Assembly (NCBI RefSeq): GCF_964253085.1
Contig: NZ_CAXUQH020000001.1
Span: 7,130,001 to 7,194,000 of the forward strand
Direction: 5' to 3'
DNA from: Paenibacillus_E sp964253085
Lineage (GTDB): Bacteria > Bacillota > Bacilli > Paenibacillales > NBRC-103111
Length of the DNA: 64,000 nucleotides
In this document: piece after piece, positions 52,207 through 61,270 of the stretch
How the letters are laid out: the number at the start of each line of letters is the position of its first letter
Numbering within the stretch: position 1 is the first letter of the stretch
Position numbers and translations under genes: made by a program
The notes under the pieces: generated by a model
What the model was told of the DNA's origin: nothing
What the model saw: the letters and a program-made list of their open reading frames with translations, nothing else
Database searches by the model: none

Positions 52207-52248
52207 AAAAGACTGCTCAGCAATCGCTGGCAGCCTAAATGCTCCTCA

Positions 52249-52887
52249 TTATTTCGATAACCGAGTAAACATCACATACGAATAAATAATCGGAATGAAA
52301 GAACTAATGACGATAGCGGCTATAAATATGCCGATCGCAATTGAGCTCGTTAAAAACGCTGCAATGAAGGCAACAATGCCGCCAATCATCATCAGTGGAC
52401 CTCCCAAACGATGTGTCTTTCTCCAAATTTCTTCGTTAGCGAGCGTCCACGGTGTCCGTATGCCAAATGTATAGTTGGGCTTCACTTGTGTTAAAAAGTT
52501 CCCCATCACGGCAAACAACACGCCCAGCAAAATCATCGTCATTTTCTTAAAGTCCAAGCTGTAGCCCAAGTTAAAGACAATGATCGCCCAACCTACGATA
52601 GCTAAAAGGATCGTAACTCCGAACCGCGTCACCTCAAATGCTGCAGGAAATTTCTCGAAATTTGCTTTCTTCGGATCGATCGCTCTCATAGCCCGCATGA
52701 ATAGCGGCAGCAGACCCAGCAGTACTAGCATGAGCAGCGAGATTTCTTTGCTCATCGTCCCGTTCACTTCATTATTTACGCCAAAATGGCTCGCCATCGT
52801 GTCCGGAAGACGGTTATACAGAATGAAGCCCCCTATCGCTGGGGAAAGGCTAATCACAAGTAACAAAATTTCCTTCCATTTTTTCAT
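52249..52887 (-). CDS. SdpI-like membrane protein (DUF1648 + SdpI)
   Basis: A 212-residue protein with six hydrophobic segments. The DUF1648 part is IGGFILYNRLPDTMASHFGV, the SdpI part has TFGIRTPWTLANEEIWRKTH, the family signature. In B. subtilis SdpI confers immunity to the SdpC toxin and sequesters the repressor SdpR. Here no sdpC lies nearby. It overlaps the ArsR-like gene by four bases. Confidence 0.87.
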   Translation of the reverse strand: MKKWKEILLLVISLSPAIGGFILYNRLPDTMASHFGVNNEVNGTMSKEISLLMLVLLGLLPLFMRAMRAIDPKKANFEKFPAAFEVTRFGVTILLAIVGWAIIVFNLGYSLDFKKMTMILLGVLFAVMGNFLTQVKPNYTFGIRTPWTLANEEIWRKTHRLGGPLMMIGGIVAFIAAFLTSSIAIGIFIAAIVISSFIPIIYSYVMFTRLSK

Positions 52888-53162
52888 GACGATTCCTCCT
52901 CATCTTTTTTGTTAAGTATGTTAAACATCCATCCGATGACGTCTTCAACAACTGTAGTGTGCAAGGTATACAGGATATGTTGTCCATGACGTTCATCCAT
53001 AACGAGTCCCGCCTGTTTAAGCAGGTTCAAATGATGCGATATGCTCGGCTTACTAATCTTGAAATGATCAGCAATATCACCAGCATTCATACTCTTTTCT
53101 CGCAGCAGTTGCAAAATTTCACGACGAGTCGGGTCCGCTAGCGCTTTAAATGCCTCATTCAA
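52884..53162 (-). CDS. SdpR-like ArsR family autorepressor
   Basis: A 92-residue winged-helix repressor: LADPTRREILQLLREKSMNA, then GDIADHFKISKPSISHHLNL and a wing with the beta hairpin. The start is TTG 53162 with AAGGAGGG 8 bases before it. The next gene encodes an SdpI-like protein with an ATGA overlap. A perfect ATTTAGA-N6-TCTAAAT operator lies just upstream. Confidence 0.9.
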   Translation of the reverse strand: MNEAFKALADPTRREILQLLREKSMNAGDIADHFKISKPSISHHLNLLKQAGLVMDERHGQHILYTLHTTVVEDVIGWMFNILNKKDEEESS

Positions 53163-53178
53163 ATGGAAGTCCCTCCTT

Positions 53179-53198
53179 ATTTAGACGTTTATCTAAAT
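53179..53198. promoter_or_regulatory. Operator of the SdpR-like repressor
   Basis: ATTTAGA at 53179-53185 and TCTAAAT at 53192-53198 are a perfect 7-6-7 inverted repeat. It lies between the -10 box and the ribosome binding site, the usual place for an ArsR-type repressor. Confidence 0.75.
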
Positions 53199-53208
53199 GT
53201 ATAATTAA

Positions 53209-53237
53209 ATATTACCTCCATTTTCCCCACCTGTCAA
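53209..53237 (-). promoter_or_regulatory. Sigma-A promoter of the sdpR/sdpI-like operon
   Basis: -35 TTGACA (53237-53232), 17-base spacer, -10 TAATAT (53214-53209). The start of transcription would lie next to the operator. Confidence 0.7.
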
Positions 53238-53365
53238 TTGGTATGTGTCTTTATCTATTTTGGCTATTAGACGATGTAGGTTTATAATGAGAAAACCTCT
53301 ATCGAAGTTATTCGAAGATGAGCGACAGCGTTTAGAGGTAGGTTTTATCGCCAATAAGAAAGAGA

Positions 53366-53382
53366 TTTTCGGGCACCGAAAA
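53366..53382. promoter_or_regulatory. Palindrome TTTTCGG-gca-CCGAAAA upstream of an MFS gene
   Basis: A perfect 7-bp inverted repeat directly before a TATACT box at 53385 and 67 bases before the MFS start. It could be an operator or a short hairpin. Confidence 0.4.
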
Positions 53383-53448
53383 CTTATACTTTCTTATGTG
53401 GTAAAGAAAACATACATACTTCTCGCACCGTAGACAGGATGGATTCAC

Positions 53449-54789
53449 ATGAATGATAAAATTGTAATGCCCGTTTGGACGATTGGCCTGTTCATTGTTG
53501 TTATGAATACGACGATGTTCAACGTTTCGATTCCCAGTATTATTCAAGATCTCAGCATCACTGCGGATCTCGGGTCATGGGTCATCTCCAGCTATTCCAT
53601 TGGCTATGCCTTATCTACGGTTATATACAGTAGACTCTCGGATGTGGTGCAGATACGTAAACTCCTCACCGTAGGTCTTGTTGTACTTGGACTTTCTTCG
53701 ATATTCGGACTGTTCGCAAGGGAGTTCCACACCCTGCTGGCGGCACGTATTCTACAATCCGCAGGAGCAGGTGTTATGGCCGGTCTAGGCCTGGTTCTCG
53801 CCAGCCGCTACATTCCAATCGAACGAAGAGGCTCGGCGATTGCAATGATTTCCGCGGGCAGCGCAATGGCCTTCGGGCTCGGCCCGATCGTTGGCGGCTT
53901 GATAAGTGAATACTTCGGCTGGAATGGGTTGTTCGCCATTACCTGTCTGGTCTTAGTCATTCTTCCCATTCTCCTGCGCTTGCTTCCCAAAGAACAGTCT
54001 GTACCGTTCCGATTTGACATGCTAGGGGCGCTATTGACAGTCGTCAATGCCGCGACCTTACTACTCGCGGTCACGCAGATTTCTGGCGTGTGGCTTGCCA
54101 TCAGCGCCATCTCCTTTGCCCTGCATATCTGGCACCTGAGGCGATCAAGTGACACATTCATTAACCCCTTATTACTAGCGAATCCTGCGTTTCGGAAGCT
54201 TGTAGTGATCGGGTTCTGTATCTTGGTCTTGAACCTAGGGAATCTATTTCTAATGCCACTCGTTCTCGCCAAGGTGTTCAATCAGTCAGCAATGACCATC
54301 GGTTTAACGATTGCGCCAGGAGCGATTCTGTCCGCGTTCCTCACCCGCTTCGTTGGTCGTTGGATTGATCAGTTCGGTAATATGAGGTTTCTGCTCATCG
54401 GGCACGGGATTTTATCACTAGTGATGATCGCATTCTCGACGCTGCTTGGTGCTTCGCCTCTTGTTATAATGATCGGCTATCTTTGTTTCTCGCCTGCATT
54501 TTCCGCGACGATCGCATCATTAAATAATGAGACTTCACGCATCCTGCCGAAGCATTTAATTGGTTCGGGGATGGGACTTATGCAGCTGATCCAGTTTTTT
54601 GGGGGATCCATGTCGGTCGCGATTTGCGGCATTCTACTTGAAATCCAGCGGAATACGTCGCTCTTACATTCGTACAAGCATGTGTACGGTTTATTAGTCG
54701 TCGTTGGGCTTTGTTCCCTCGGGATACTTCTGTGGTACAGGCTATCGGGGATGCGGGTTGGTATTGAGGATCGTGCAGCAGCCAAATAG
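53449..54789 (+). CDS. MFS drug efflux-type transporter (DHA2/TetL-like)
   Basis: A 446-residue transporter with 12-14 helices. MNTTMFNVSIPSIIQDL and LGSWVISSYSIGYALSTVIY, the motif A loop SRLSDVVQIRKLL, and motif C GLGPIVGGLISEYFGW are typical of proton-driven drug exporters. Compared with TetL-like proteins the length is similar. The gene is single, with a terminator behind it. Drug range unknown. Confidence 0.88.
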   Translation: MNDKIVMPVWTIGLFIVVMNTTMFNVSIPSIIQDLSITADLGSWVISSYSIGYALSTVIYSRLSDVVQIRKLLTVGLVVLGLSSIFGLFAREFHTLLAARILQSAGAGVMAGLGLVLASRYIPIERRGSAIAMISAGSAMAFGLGPIVGGLISEYFGWNGLFAITCLVLVILPILLRLLPKEQSVPFRFDMLGALLTVVNAATLLLAVTQISGVWLAISAISFALHIWHLRRSSDTFINPLLLANPAFRKLVVIGFCILVLNLGNLFLMPLVLAKVFNQSAMTIGLTIAPGAILSAFLTRFVGRWIDQFGNMRFLLIGHGILSLVMIAFSTLLGASPLVIMIGYLCFSPAFSATIASLNNETSRILPKHLIGSGMGLMQLIQFFGGSMSVAICGILLEIQRNTSLLHSYKHVYGLLVVVGLCSLGILLWYRLSGMRVGIEDRAAAK

Positions 54790-54814
54790 AAACGGAAACA
54801 AGCTCCGTATGAAT

Positions 54815-54858
54815 AAAGGTACCTCCGTTCCCCATCACGGGGTGAAGGTACCTTTTTT
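54815..54858 (+). terminator. Rho-independent terminator of the MFS gene
   Basis: AAAGGTACC pairs with GGTACCTTT, with an inner CCCC/GGGG helix, followed by a T-run. Confidence 0.85.
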
Positions 54859-54873
54859 GAGTTCGAAACCCGG

Positions 54874-55040
54874 TCATTTCAATACTTTCAGCATCGAAGC
54901 CATCATGCTCTCGTGATTAACCTCATGTACAATACTCGAGAGGATCAGTTCATCAATCGTTTTTGCTTTGAAAAAGTTCTCTTTAACTGGTACAGCCAGC
55001 TTATCCGCAGAGCATCCTTTAACCACTTCGATTACACTTT
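54874..55040 (-). pseudogene. Possible C-terminal gene fragment
   Basis: The last 50 residues of a minus-strand frame look protein-like (KTIDELILSSIVHEVNHESM, ending MLKVLK), with typical codon use. The part further upstream reads into the antisense of the next gene and is not credible. There is no start with a ribosome binding site. I cannot name the family; it may be chance. Confidence 0.25.
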
Positions 55041-55121
55041 TTGACACTTCCGCACAACTTATTATCCATTTTATAGTAGAACATACTAGGTGATTGAAAT
55101 AATCGAATAAGGATGTGGCAG

Positions 55122-57131
55122 ATGAAGATGATGTGGAAAAAGATGATAGCACTAGGGTTAGTCGCTGTAGGCTTGCAAGTCAGTCTTGGGACTTCTTCAG
55201 GAAACGCCTATGAATTTGCAGATACACCAACAGAAGTCGCGGACGGGATCCTTATCCCCAGAAAGCTAACCCTTCTTGAAGACATTCCATATTATGTGAT
55301 TCCGAATGCCCTGTTGAACAAAGCGGAAGGGTCCTTCTCCCCCCAAACCGTCGAGGTCATTGAAGCCGAAACCCACTGGTCAGGGGGATGGAATTGGTGG
55401 AAAATACATACCGACGTCGGAGATCGATGGATTAAAACCGCTCCTTGGCAATTCGAAACCCCGCCGCCAACGACAATTAGTTTGATGACCGAGACTCCTC
55501 TTTATGCGAAGCCATCGGAAAATAGCCAACCTACAGCAGCCCTTTCCCCACAAGATGTCCAAGTGGTTGACGCTGAAAAAGGTTGGTTCAGGAATAGCTC
55601 TGGTACTGGCGATGTTTACAATCCGAAGAAGTGGCTTAAAATTCACACAACCTGGCTAGGGGATCAATGGGTTCATTTGAATCTAGATCAAATTGGCACC
55701 TTCCATCCAGCAGATCAAATGAGCTTTTATTCAAATTATTACTTTAATCTTAAGCCTCAATTTGATTATCAAACCTATCAAACAGACGGGACTCTTTCTA
55801 AACAATTTGTGCATGTAATCGGTAAATTTCGTTCTTTACTCGGAACCTACTATCAGGTTGAAACAGCTGATGGTGTGAAATGGGCTTTAGGCGGCGGACA
55901 ACCGATCGTAGCCGAAACAAAGCTCATTAAACGAACACGGCCAAGTGCGTTATATACGTATCCTTCCTCCCAGTATGAGGATGAGCCTAAGTTAATCCTT
56001 AATGGAGACTTGCCTGTCTTTGAAAAAACGTATAACGAGTACATCACGAACTATGGCTATGACGGTGATTGGTATCACGTTCGTACTGCGCAGGGTGAAG
56101 GCTGGTTTAATCCTACATTTTCCGAACCTGAGGATGCTGTCGCCGAGACCGCAACGATACAGCTGAACTCTCCTGTCACGACACTTTTTCGATATCCAAA
56201 TACAGGCATTATACTCAATCATGGACAGATTGGCCCACAAACTCTCCATCCAGTAGCTGCTTGGAACGACCCGAATGGTGTCCGTTGGTTCCAGGTTAAC
56301 TCATTCGTTGGTAAAGCTTGGATTCAGCTTAGTCCCTATCAGGATGATAAGGTGATTCTGAAAGACCGCGAATCGGATACAGTAATCCAAAGTGATACTT
56401 CCTATCAAGGGGCTTTCTATCAAAATGAGAAAGGTGTCTATACCGAAGGCAGTGAATCTATCGGATACGACAACATGCAAGGTGAACCTTTCTTAGATAT
56501 TGCCTTTCTAGCGCGTTTGTATCATTTCGATCTAACAGGTCCAGACGTCGCGGGCTGGTGGACGTTAAAGAACGAATCGGGCTATGCTTTTCAAATAAAA
56601 GCAGAGGATCTTCAGGTTAGAACCCTCTGGGACGGTAAACTAGCTAAACAATTGAAACTTGCGTCTTCACCTGATTCCCCTAACGATCAAGGCCCTCCAT
56701 ACCTTAGTCTCACCGATATAAGGACTTTGTTTGGAGCCACCACTAACGTCAACATAGGCTATAATGATAGCAAGGTTATCACTTTAAGTGCACGCCAGTA
56801 TGAGATTGATCATCTTCAACTGCCTCCTATTGCCGATGCTAATCATTGGCATATGTCAGGTCTGCTTTATCATGATCGTTATATCGAAAGCACTAGCATC
56901 GCTCCAACCTTTCAAATCACGGTTAAGAACCGAGATTTGGGCGAAACATCCACAACCGAACAAGTTGCCGCGATGAAATTTCTTTATGATTTGGGCTATA
57001 ACAATGGGCTTTATGACATTTCATTGGATCAACCTCTTCAGCCAGGGATGAATCATTTAACCATTCGTTTCCAAGTGGGCGAACGAATTATCTCACAGCG
57101 GGATTGGGATATCATGAATACGGCGAAATAG
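55122..57131 (+). CDS. Secreted protein with SH3-like repeats and a stalk-type domain
   Basis: A protein of about 669 residues. A signal peptide (MKMMWKKMIALGLVAVGLQV then a small-residue cleavage region) is followed by five units of about 65-85 residues that each end in a W-containing strand (GDRWIKT, GDQWVHL, GVKWALG, GEGWFNP, GKAWIQL), like bacterial SH3 domains that bind cell wall. Residues about 440-555 resemble the copper amine oxidase N-terminal (stalk) domain often found in Paenibacillus surface proteins (FLDIAFLARLYHFD, LSLTDIRTLFG). A final beta domain follows. AAGGATGTG lies about 9 bases before ATG 55122. Function: probably cell-wall associated; enzyme activity not evident. Confidence 0.8.
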   Translation: MKMMWKKMIALGLVAVGLQVSLGTSSGNAYEFADTPTEVADGILIPRKLTLLEDIPYYVIPNALLNKAEGSFSPQTVEVIEAETHWSGGWNWWKIHTDVGDRWIKTAPWQFETPPPTTISLMTETPLYAKPSENSQPTAALSPQDVQVVDAEKGWFRNSSGTGDVYNPKKWLKIHTTWLGDQWVHLNLDQIGTFHPADQMSFYSNYYFNLKPQFDYQTYQTDGTLSKQFVHVIGKFRSLLGTYYQVETADGVKWALGGGQPIVAETKLIKRTRPSALYTYPSSQYEDEPKLILNGDLPVFEKTYNEYITNYGYDGDWYHVRTAQGEGWFNPTFSEPEDAVAETATIQLNSPVTTLFRYPNTGIILNHGQIGPQTLHPVAAWNDPNGVRWFQVNSFVGKAWIQLSPYQDDKVILKDRESDTVIQSDTSYQGAFYQNEKGVYTEGSESIGYDNMQGEPFLDIAFLARLYHFDLTGPDVAGWWTLKNESGYAFQIKAEDLQVRTLWDGKLAKQLKLASSPDSPNDQGPPYLSLTDIRTLFGATTNVNIGYNDSKVITLSARQYEIDHLQLPPIADANHWHMSGLLYHDRYIESTSIAPTFQITVKNRDLGETSTTEQVAAMKFLYDLGYNNGLYDISLDQPLQPGMNHLTIRFQVGERIISQRDWDIMNTAK

Positions 57132-57140
57132 CCATATACA

Positions 57141-57176
57141 CAAGAAAGCAGGTTGCTAAGGCAACCTGCTTTCTTG
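57141..57176. terminator. Bidirectional Rho-independent terminator
   Basis: CAAGAAAGCAGGTTGC pairs perfectly with GCAACCTGCTTTCTTG around CTAAG's short loop. It lies between the convergent surface protein and acetyltransferase genes. Confidence 0.85.
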
Positions 57177-57189
57177 TATCCCCTACTGA

Positions 57190-57732
57190 TTAACCACACT
57201 TCCACTCACGCTTCAGCATGCCATACACAATAAGGTCGATATAATGATCGTTCAGCCATGCGGCATCGCGAATCTGACCTTCTCTCGTAAACCCTAATTT
57301 CTCCGGAATGGCTCGGCTTTTGAAGTTGCTATCCCCACATCTAATTTCCACTCGGTTTAGGCCCAATTCGTTAAACGAATAGTCCACAAGCCAATGACAG
57401 GCCCGCGTCATAATACCCTGACCTTGATAGCCTTCTCCTAACCAGTAACCTAGACTGGCATAATGATTAGCCCAATTAATCGGGTGAAATCCGACGCAGC
57501 CTGCGAACTCTCCTTTAAACCAAATGCCAGCAGTAAAGCCATTATTGGATGCTTCTTGATGCTGACAATGCTGGATAAAACCTCTTGAATGATCGCTATT
57601 CTGCGTCGCATCCACCCAAGGCAGCCATTCTCTCAGGTAATCACGGCAGCTGTCGGTTAAAGCAAATAGCGCTTCGGCATCCTTGGGCTCAAGAGATTTA
57701 AGTGTAAGATCGGCATCTAGTTCAATGCGCAT
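57190..57732 (-). CDS. GNAT acetyltransferase of the RimJ/RimL type (YdaF-like)
   Basis: A 180-residue enzyme with a complete GNAT fold: ADLTLKSLEPKDAEALFALT, then ASLGYWLGEGYQGQGIMTRA (acetyl-CoA loop) and LNRVEIRCGDSNFKSRAIPE. The group acetylates ribosomal proteins or small amines. Clear start and RBS. The gene follows the LtrA gene on the same strand (25-base gap). Confidence 0.9.
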   Translation of the reverse strand: MRIELDADLTLKSLEPKDAEALFALTDSCRDYLREWLPWVDATQNSDHSRGFIQHCQHQEASNNGFTAGIWFKGEFAGCVGFHPINWANHYASLGYWLGEGYQGQGIMTRACHWLVDYSFNELGLNRVEIRCGDSNFKSRAIPEKLGFTREGQIRDAAWLNDHYIDLIVYGMLKREWKCG

Positions 57733-57757
57733 ACCATCTTCCCCTCCAGGTCATTTC

Positions 57758-58885
57758 TCAAGTCGTTCCCTTCGCATAAACTGCAAAAAATAACATCATT
57801 TCTCCGATAATTACGTAATTCGGCATTTCGAACATCAGATCCAACCCTAGAAATACGGCTAGTAACCCTAGAAATACGGCTAGATGTGCTATCTTTAAAC
57901 GTTGATGTGCATGTCTATATTTATGAAAGACCAGGGATGTTGAGAAAAAGTACAGGAGCACGGATCCGAAAATAAAGCTTAACATAAACCCATAATTCAA
58001 CTGCTCCAAGAATAACAGCTGGATCGATGCGGCAATCATACACAAGGATAAATAGATGAATAAATGGCCATAAATGATGGTCTGCCCCGCCGTTTCTAGA
58101 GCTTTGTTCACTTTCTTCTCCACGTTCTCGAAATATTGCCACCACATCGCAATGATGAGCAGAAAGGTGAGCGATGCGAAAAGTATGGATCGCCATGTCC
58201 AATCACTCGACTGTAAGACAGTTAGTATGCTTATGACCGATTCACCAAGCAAAATCAGTGTAAATAACGAGAAACGCTCTAATAAATGATGCGTATTAAT
58301 CGGGCTTTTCACCAAGTACTTCCGACCCAATAGGGGGAGCAAAATATCCACCATAATGCCCGCATACAACACTGCGTAGCGAATCCAAGAGTCAAAAAAC
58401 AGGGAGAGTGCCGATATGGCTAATCCGATCCAAAAACGGCTGCCTAAATAACGTGCAGTCATCCGTCGATGATCTTCTTCTTTTTTATGTACAGCCAAGT
58501 ATTGAATCGCCGTCATCGCCCGCAAGCCTAGGTAGCCGATGATAAAAGGCACAAAATACTGATCAAAGTCTACCGAAAGACTTGCCGTCATAATTAACAC
58601 GAAAAATAATTGCAGAATGAGAAAAACGCGATGCGAGGTGCTGTCTCGCCCAAATCGATTTACAAATAGTGACTGCCCCACCCAGGCCCACCAAATCGGA
58701 ATAAAGATCAGAACGAATTTGCTTAAATACTCCAGTGGGATCGTTCCGTGATGCACATGTACCAAGACATGACTTGCTTTGGAAACAGCTGCAACAAAGA
58801 GCAGGTCGTAGAATAGCTCCAGCCAGGTCACTTTTTTCTCAACCATTGCTTTGATGTGATGCAGCCCTGTTGCGGGATTGTTCAT
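57758..58885 (-). CDS. Low temperature requirement protein A (LtrA) family membrane protein
   Basis: A 375-residue protein with about ten helices. VTWLELFYDLLFVAAVSKAS at the N-terminus is the LtrA signature, followed by IWWAWVGQSLFVNRFGRDS. Role in the family is unclear. An in-frame 21-bp tandem duplication near the 3' end encodes LAVFLGL twice, in a membrane helix. GGAGCCCC lies before the ATG, which is a weaker site. Confidence 0.87.
   Translation of the reverse strand: MNNPATGLHHIKAMVEKKVTWLELFYDLLFVAAVSKASHVLVHVHHGTIPLEYLSKFVLIFIPIWWAWVGQSLFVNRFGRDSTSHRVFLILQLFFVLIMTASLSVDFDQYFVPFIIGYLGLRAMTAIQYLAVHKKEEDHRRMTARYLGSRFWIGLAISALSLFFDSWIRYAVLYAGIMVDILLPLLGRKYLVKSPINTHHLLERFSLFTLILLGESVISILTVLQSSDWTWRSILFASLTFLLIIAMWWQYFENVEKKVNKALETAGQTIIYGHLFIYLSLCMIAASIQLLFLEQLNYGFMLSFIFGSVLLYFFSTSLVFHKYRHAHQRLKIAHLAVFLGLLAVFLGLDLMFEMPNYVIIGEMMLFFAVYAKGTT
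57843..57884. repeat. 21-bp tandem duplication inside the LtrA gene
   Basis: The 21 bases at 57843-57863 are repeated at 57864-57884 with one difference. In frame this doubles the heptad LAVFLGL and lengthens a membrane helix by two turns. Confidence 0.9.
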
Positions 58886-58911
58886 TGTTGGGGCTCCTTT
58901 GTTATGTTCGT

Positions 58912-59442
58912 TTATTCGAATTTCAGCCTATATCTTTCGTTGCTCCGAATGTCTTCTACAATCTCATTCAAATCCTCAACATGGTGTTGACGCGTATCCA
59001 ATACATGCTTCGGTTCTAATCCCGAGTTTTCAAATTCATCGATGAGAATTAGGCAACGTTCACCCATTTGATGCTGAGGCAATCTCATTTGATCCCTTTG
59101 CAGCAGCGTCGCTTTGTCTGTCCACAAAACAACATAAACGACATTAGCGTTTAATGCCATTAATTGATTTTGGAGCCATACTGCCTCTTTAGGAAACGTC
59201 ACATAATCAACGACCACGTCTACGCCATGTACAATAAAATTAGCAGTAAGCCGCCAAATATTATGCCATATGAGTGATAGCTCAGATCGGCTTTCCCATG
59301 GTTTCTCCCGACCATTCACGTGCATATGACTGACAGCATCTCCAGAAATATATGCGGAATTGGGCAAAGCTTTGGCCAATTCCCGTGAAGTCGTGGATTT
59401 TCCCACCCCCGCTGATCCAGATATCAGATAAACAGTTTGCAT
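58912..59442 (-). CDS. P-loop NTPase/kinase-like protein
   Basis: A 176-residue AAA-type P-loop protein. Walker A is SGSAGVGKSTTSRELAK, followed by ISGDAVSHMHVNGREKPWES. Downstream VDVVVDYVTFPKEA and LLQRDQMRLPQHQMGERCL resemble nucleotide or shikimate-type kinases of the zeta-toxin/chloramphenicol phosphotransferase fold. Start ATG 59442 has AAGGAG 9 bases before it. Substrate unknown. Confidence 0.82.
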   Translation of the reverse strand: MQTVYLISGSAGVGKSTTSRELAKALPNSAYISGDAVSHMHVNGREKPWESRSELSLIWHNIWRLTANFIVHGVDVVVDYVTFPKEAVWLQNQLMALNANVVYVVLWTDKATLLQRDQMRLPQHQMGERCLILIDEFENSGLEPKHVLDTRQHHVEDLNEIVEDIRSNERYRLKFE

Positions 59443-59533
59443 GGTTAACACTCCTTATCGCAAGCATTATAAGGCTCTCCCCTCATGCCTCACGTTCTCC
59501 CCTAAAAAATGCCGTATCCAAATATTCGAGATG

Positions 59534-59640
59534 AAACTGGATAATCCTGTAGCGCCAGTCCAGTGTTTAGCTGTATATTCTACAGCTAATTTCCATGAAT
59601 CTAACTGATTACTGGGAATAGATGGAGAAAATCCAGTTAG
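59534..59640. repeat. Cluster of short modular repeats (TAACTGGA type)
   Basis: Four units in the gap between the kinase-like gene and the 59695 gene: AACTGGATAATCC at 59535, TAGCTGTATATTCTACAGC at 59568, TAACTGATTACTGG at 59602, and on the minus strand TAACTGGATTTTCTCCATCT (59639-59617). Same family as at 24772 and 31805. No gene is seen here. Confidence 0.5.
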
Positions 59641-59694
59641 ATGGCCCGTTAAAAAAGCCACGCCCCTTTGAGGACGCAGCTTAGCTACCTGACA

Positions 59695-59928
59695 CTATTG
59701 AAAGACAGGAATAGCCTCTGTGTAGGCTTCTTCCGGTCTGCCACTCGTATAGGTTACCTGACGGCCGACCATATCAACGATGTAATAATGAACTCCGGCT
59801 TTCGCCATATCCTTCAAGAAATCCGCATAAGGCGTAAGATGCTTCTGATGGTGCTGGAGGCCTCTTAACACCTCATCGCTATTGAAATGATTTGCAATCT
59901 CGGACGTTTCCGACATCGAGGAATTCAT
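59695..59928 (-). CDS. Small protein, possibly DUF1398-like
   Basis: A 77-residue soluble protein. YADFLKDMAKAGVHYYIVDM, then GRQVTYTSGRPEEAYTEAIP resembles short DUF1398-type proteins, which are usually longer, so this may be a shortened member. GAGG before the first ATG is close (2 bases); the ATG five codons later may be used. Likely monocistronic or with the downstream-facing GHKL gene; function unknown. Confidence 0.55.
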   Translation of the reverse strand: MNSSMSETSEIANHFNSDEVLRGLQHHQKHLTPYADFLKDMAKAGVHYYIVDMVGRQVTYTSGRPEEAYTEAIPVFQ

Positions 59929-59952
59929 GTCCTCATAGCGTTCTAGTATACA

Positions 59953-61152
59953 TTATAGAGCCGCCATCAACCATTGTCGTTCCTCTGCCCCTACAGCGTG
60001 GATCAGGTGCGCAAGCACTTTCTTCTGTTCCGGATTCAATCGAGCGAATACCTTGGGCTCCGCGTGGCACAACTCACGAATCGCAGCTTCGAGCTCATCC
60101 CGACGACTCGCCGCCTCAGGATCACCAGTAAACATCGGAAAAGCCTTCGCCTCAGCAAATTCCTTGATGACAGAATCGGATAATTTCCGCAGATAGGGCT
60201 GCCTTTTCTCACTAATGAACGTGCCCAACTCATCCAGTAGATATTGAAAGGCATCACTTTTGCGACTCGCACCGAATGTAAACGACTGCTGCCCGCTCAG
60301 ATCCTCATTACTAAAATCAAACTGATCAAATAGCTTACTCTGAATGTAGACACTATGGTAAAAGGAATCCCCTTTATTGTTAAACGTTGTGGGCTGTTTA
60401 TGCTGCTCTTTCAACTTCGAATCGATAAAATACAGCTTCGAATATTCGTGATTCATGCGATCTTCCCAACGAATATAAGTAATTCGAAATTTCGTCTGCG
60501 ACATCGCATGCACGGATGTGAAGGTTTCCTTCTCCGCAATCAAGCTAGCATAGTCCAGCGGTTCACCATCAATACGAATCGTGTAAGGCTTGTCCGCGTG
60601 CAGTTCCAAGAACCATCCGAATTCCCTGCTCAAGAATGCCAGAAAATCCTCAACCACGAATTCTTTGATGATATTGTTAAATGTGACGGTTGTTCCTCTG
60701 TCCCTATCCGTTAGATCAGGCTTGGTCACTTCATAAGCATCCAATCGTTTCGCTTGAATATGAATCTTATACGTATTTTTGAGCAGGAGACCATCCTCGT
60801 ATGTGGTTTGCCAAATAGCTTCAGAAGCAAAATGATGGAAGGTTAAGCGTCCTATCCCATTTTTCCCATGCATGGCCGAGGTTGTTCTCCCCCGTTTATC
60901 AGGATCCACACTCTTCTCGGATTCATAGAAAGGCGTAAACTTTCCTTCTAAATCCTTCAGCTTAATGCCATAGCCATTATCTGCAATGACGATTTGATCG
61001 ACGCCGTCTAGTATGTTTTTATGAAGGGTTATGTCTACCGCCGTAGCCTCAGCGTCGAAACCGTTCCAAATGTATTCGGCAATAGCTTGCAAATAATCAA
61101 ACTTACGAAGCGCTTTTTCGATACCTTTTGAGGATATTTTTATGTTGTTCAT
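59953..61152 (-). CDS. Stand-alone GHKL (HSP90/MutL-type) ATPase
   Basis: A 399-residue protein. The N-terminal half is a GHKL ATP-binding domain: N-motif EYIWNGFDA (Glu26, Asn30), G1 DNGYGI (58-63), G2 HGKNGIGRLT (95-104), and GTTVTFNNI as the closing motif. The second half is an S5-like fold and a C-terminal helical part without a recognised catalytic domain, with no TOPRIM or histidine kinase. ATG 61152 has AAAGGG about 10 bases upstream. Family members of this kind (DNA mismatch repair-like or MORC-like) are known in defence and DNA handling; here no partner nuclease is adjacent. The role is unknown. Confidence 0.8.
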   Translation of the reverse strand: MNNIKISSKGIEKALRKFDYLQAIAEYIWNGFDAEATAVDITLHKNILDGVDQIVIADNGYGIKLKDLEGKFTPFYESEKSVDPDKRGRTTSAMHGKNGIGRLTFHHFASEAIWQTTYEDGLLLKNTYKIHIQAKRLDAYEVTKPDLTDRDRGTTVTFNNIIKEFVVEDFLAFLSREFGWFLELHADKPYTIRIDGEPLDYASLIAEKETFTSVHAMSQTKFRITYIRWEDRMNHEYSKLYFIDSKLKEQHKQPTTFNNKGDSFYHSVYIQSKLFDQFDFSNEDLSGQQSFTFGASRKSDAFQYLLDELGTFISEKRQPYLRKLSDSVIKEFAEAKAFPMFTGDPEAASRRDELEAAIRELCHAEPKVFARLNPEQKKVLAHLIHAVGAEERQWLMAAL

Positions 61153-61270
61153 GGCGATCAACCCTTTCTTCATATAGTCAGCCTGTACGCATACACTTAT
61201 CATATTGCAAAAAGCTCATTTCGTATGTCGATTGATGTCCTGTCTCTTCAAGTCTTTTTCGACAAAAAAA

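Noticed and set aside
52208..52232. CTGC/GCAG hairpin between the symporter and SdpI-like genes as a terminator
   Set aside because: The stem is short and has no T-run.
53245..53433. Plus-strand 62-residue frame upstream of the MFS gene
   Set aside because: No ribosome binding site, overlaps the promoter region, and codon use is not coding-like.
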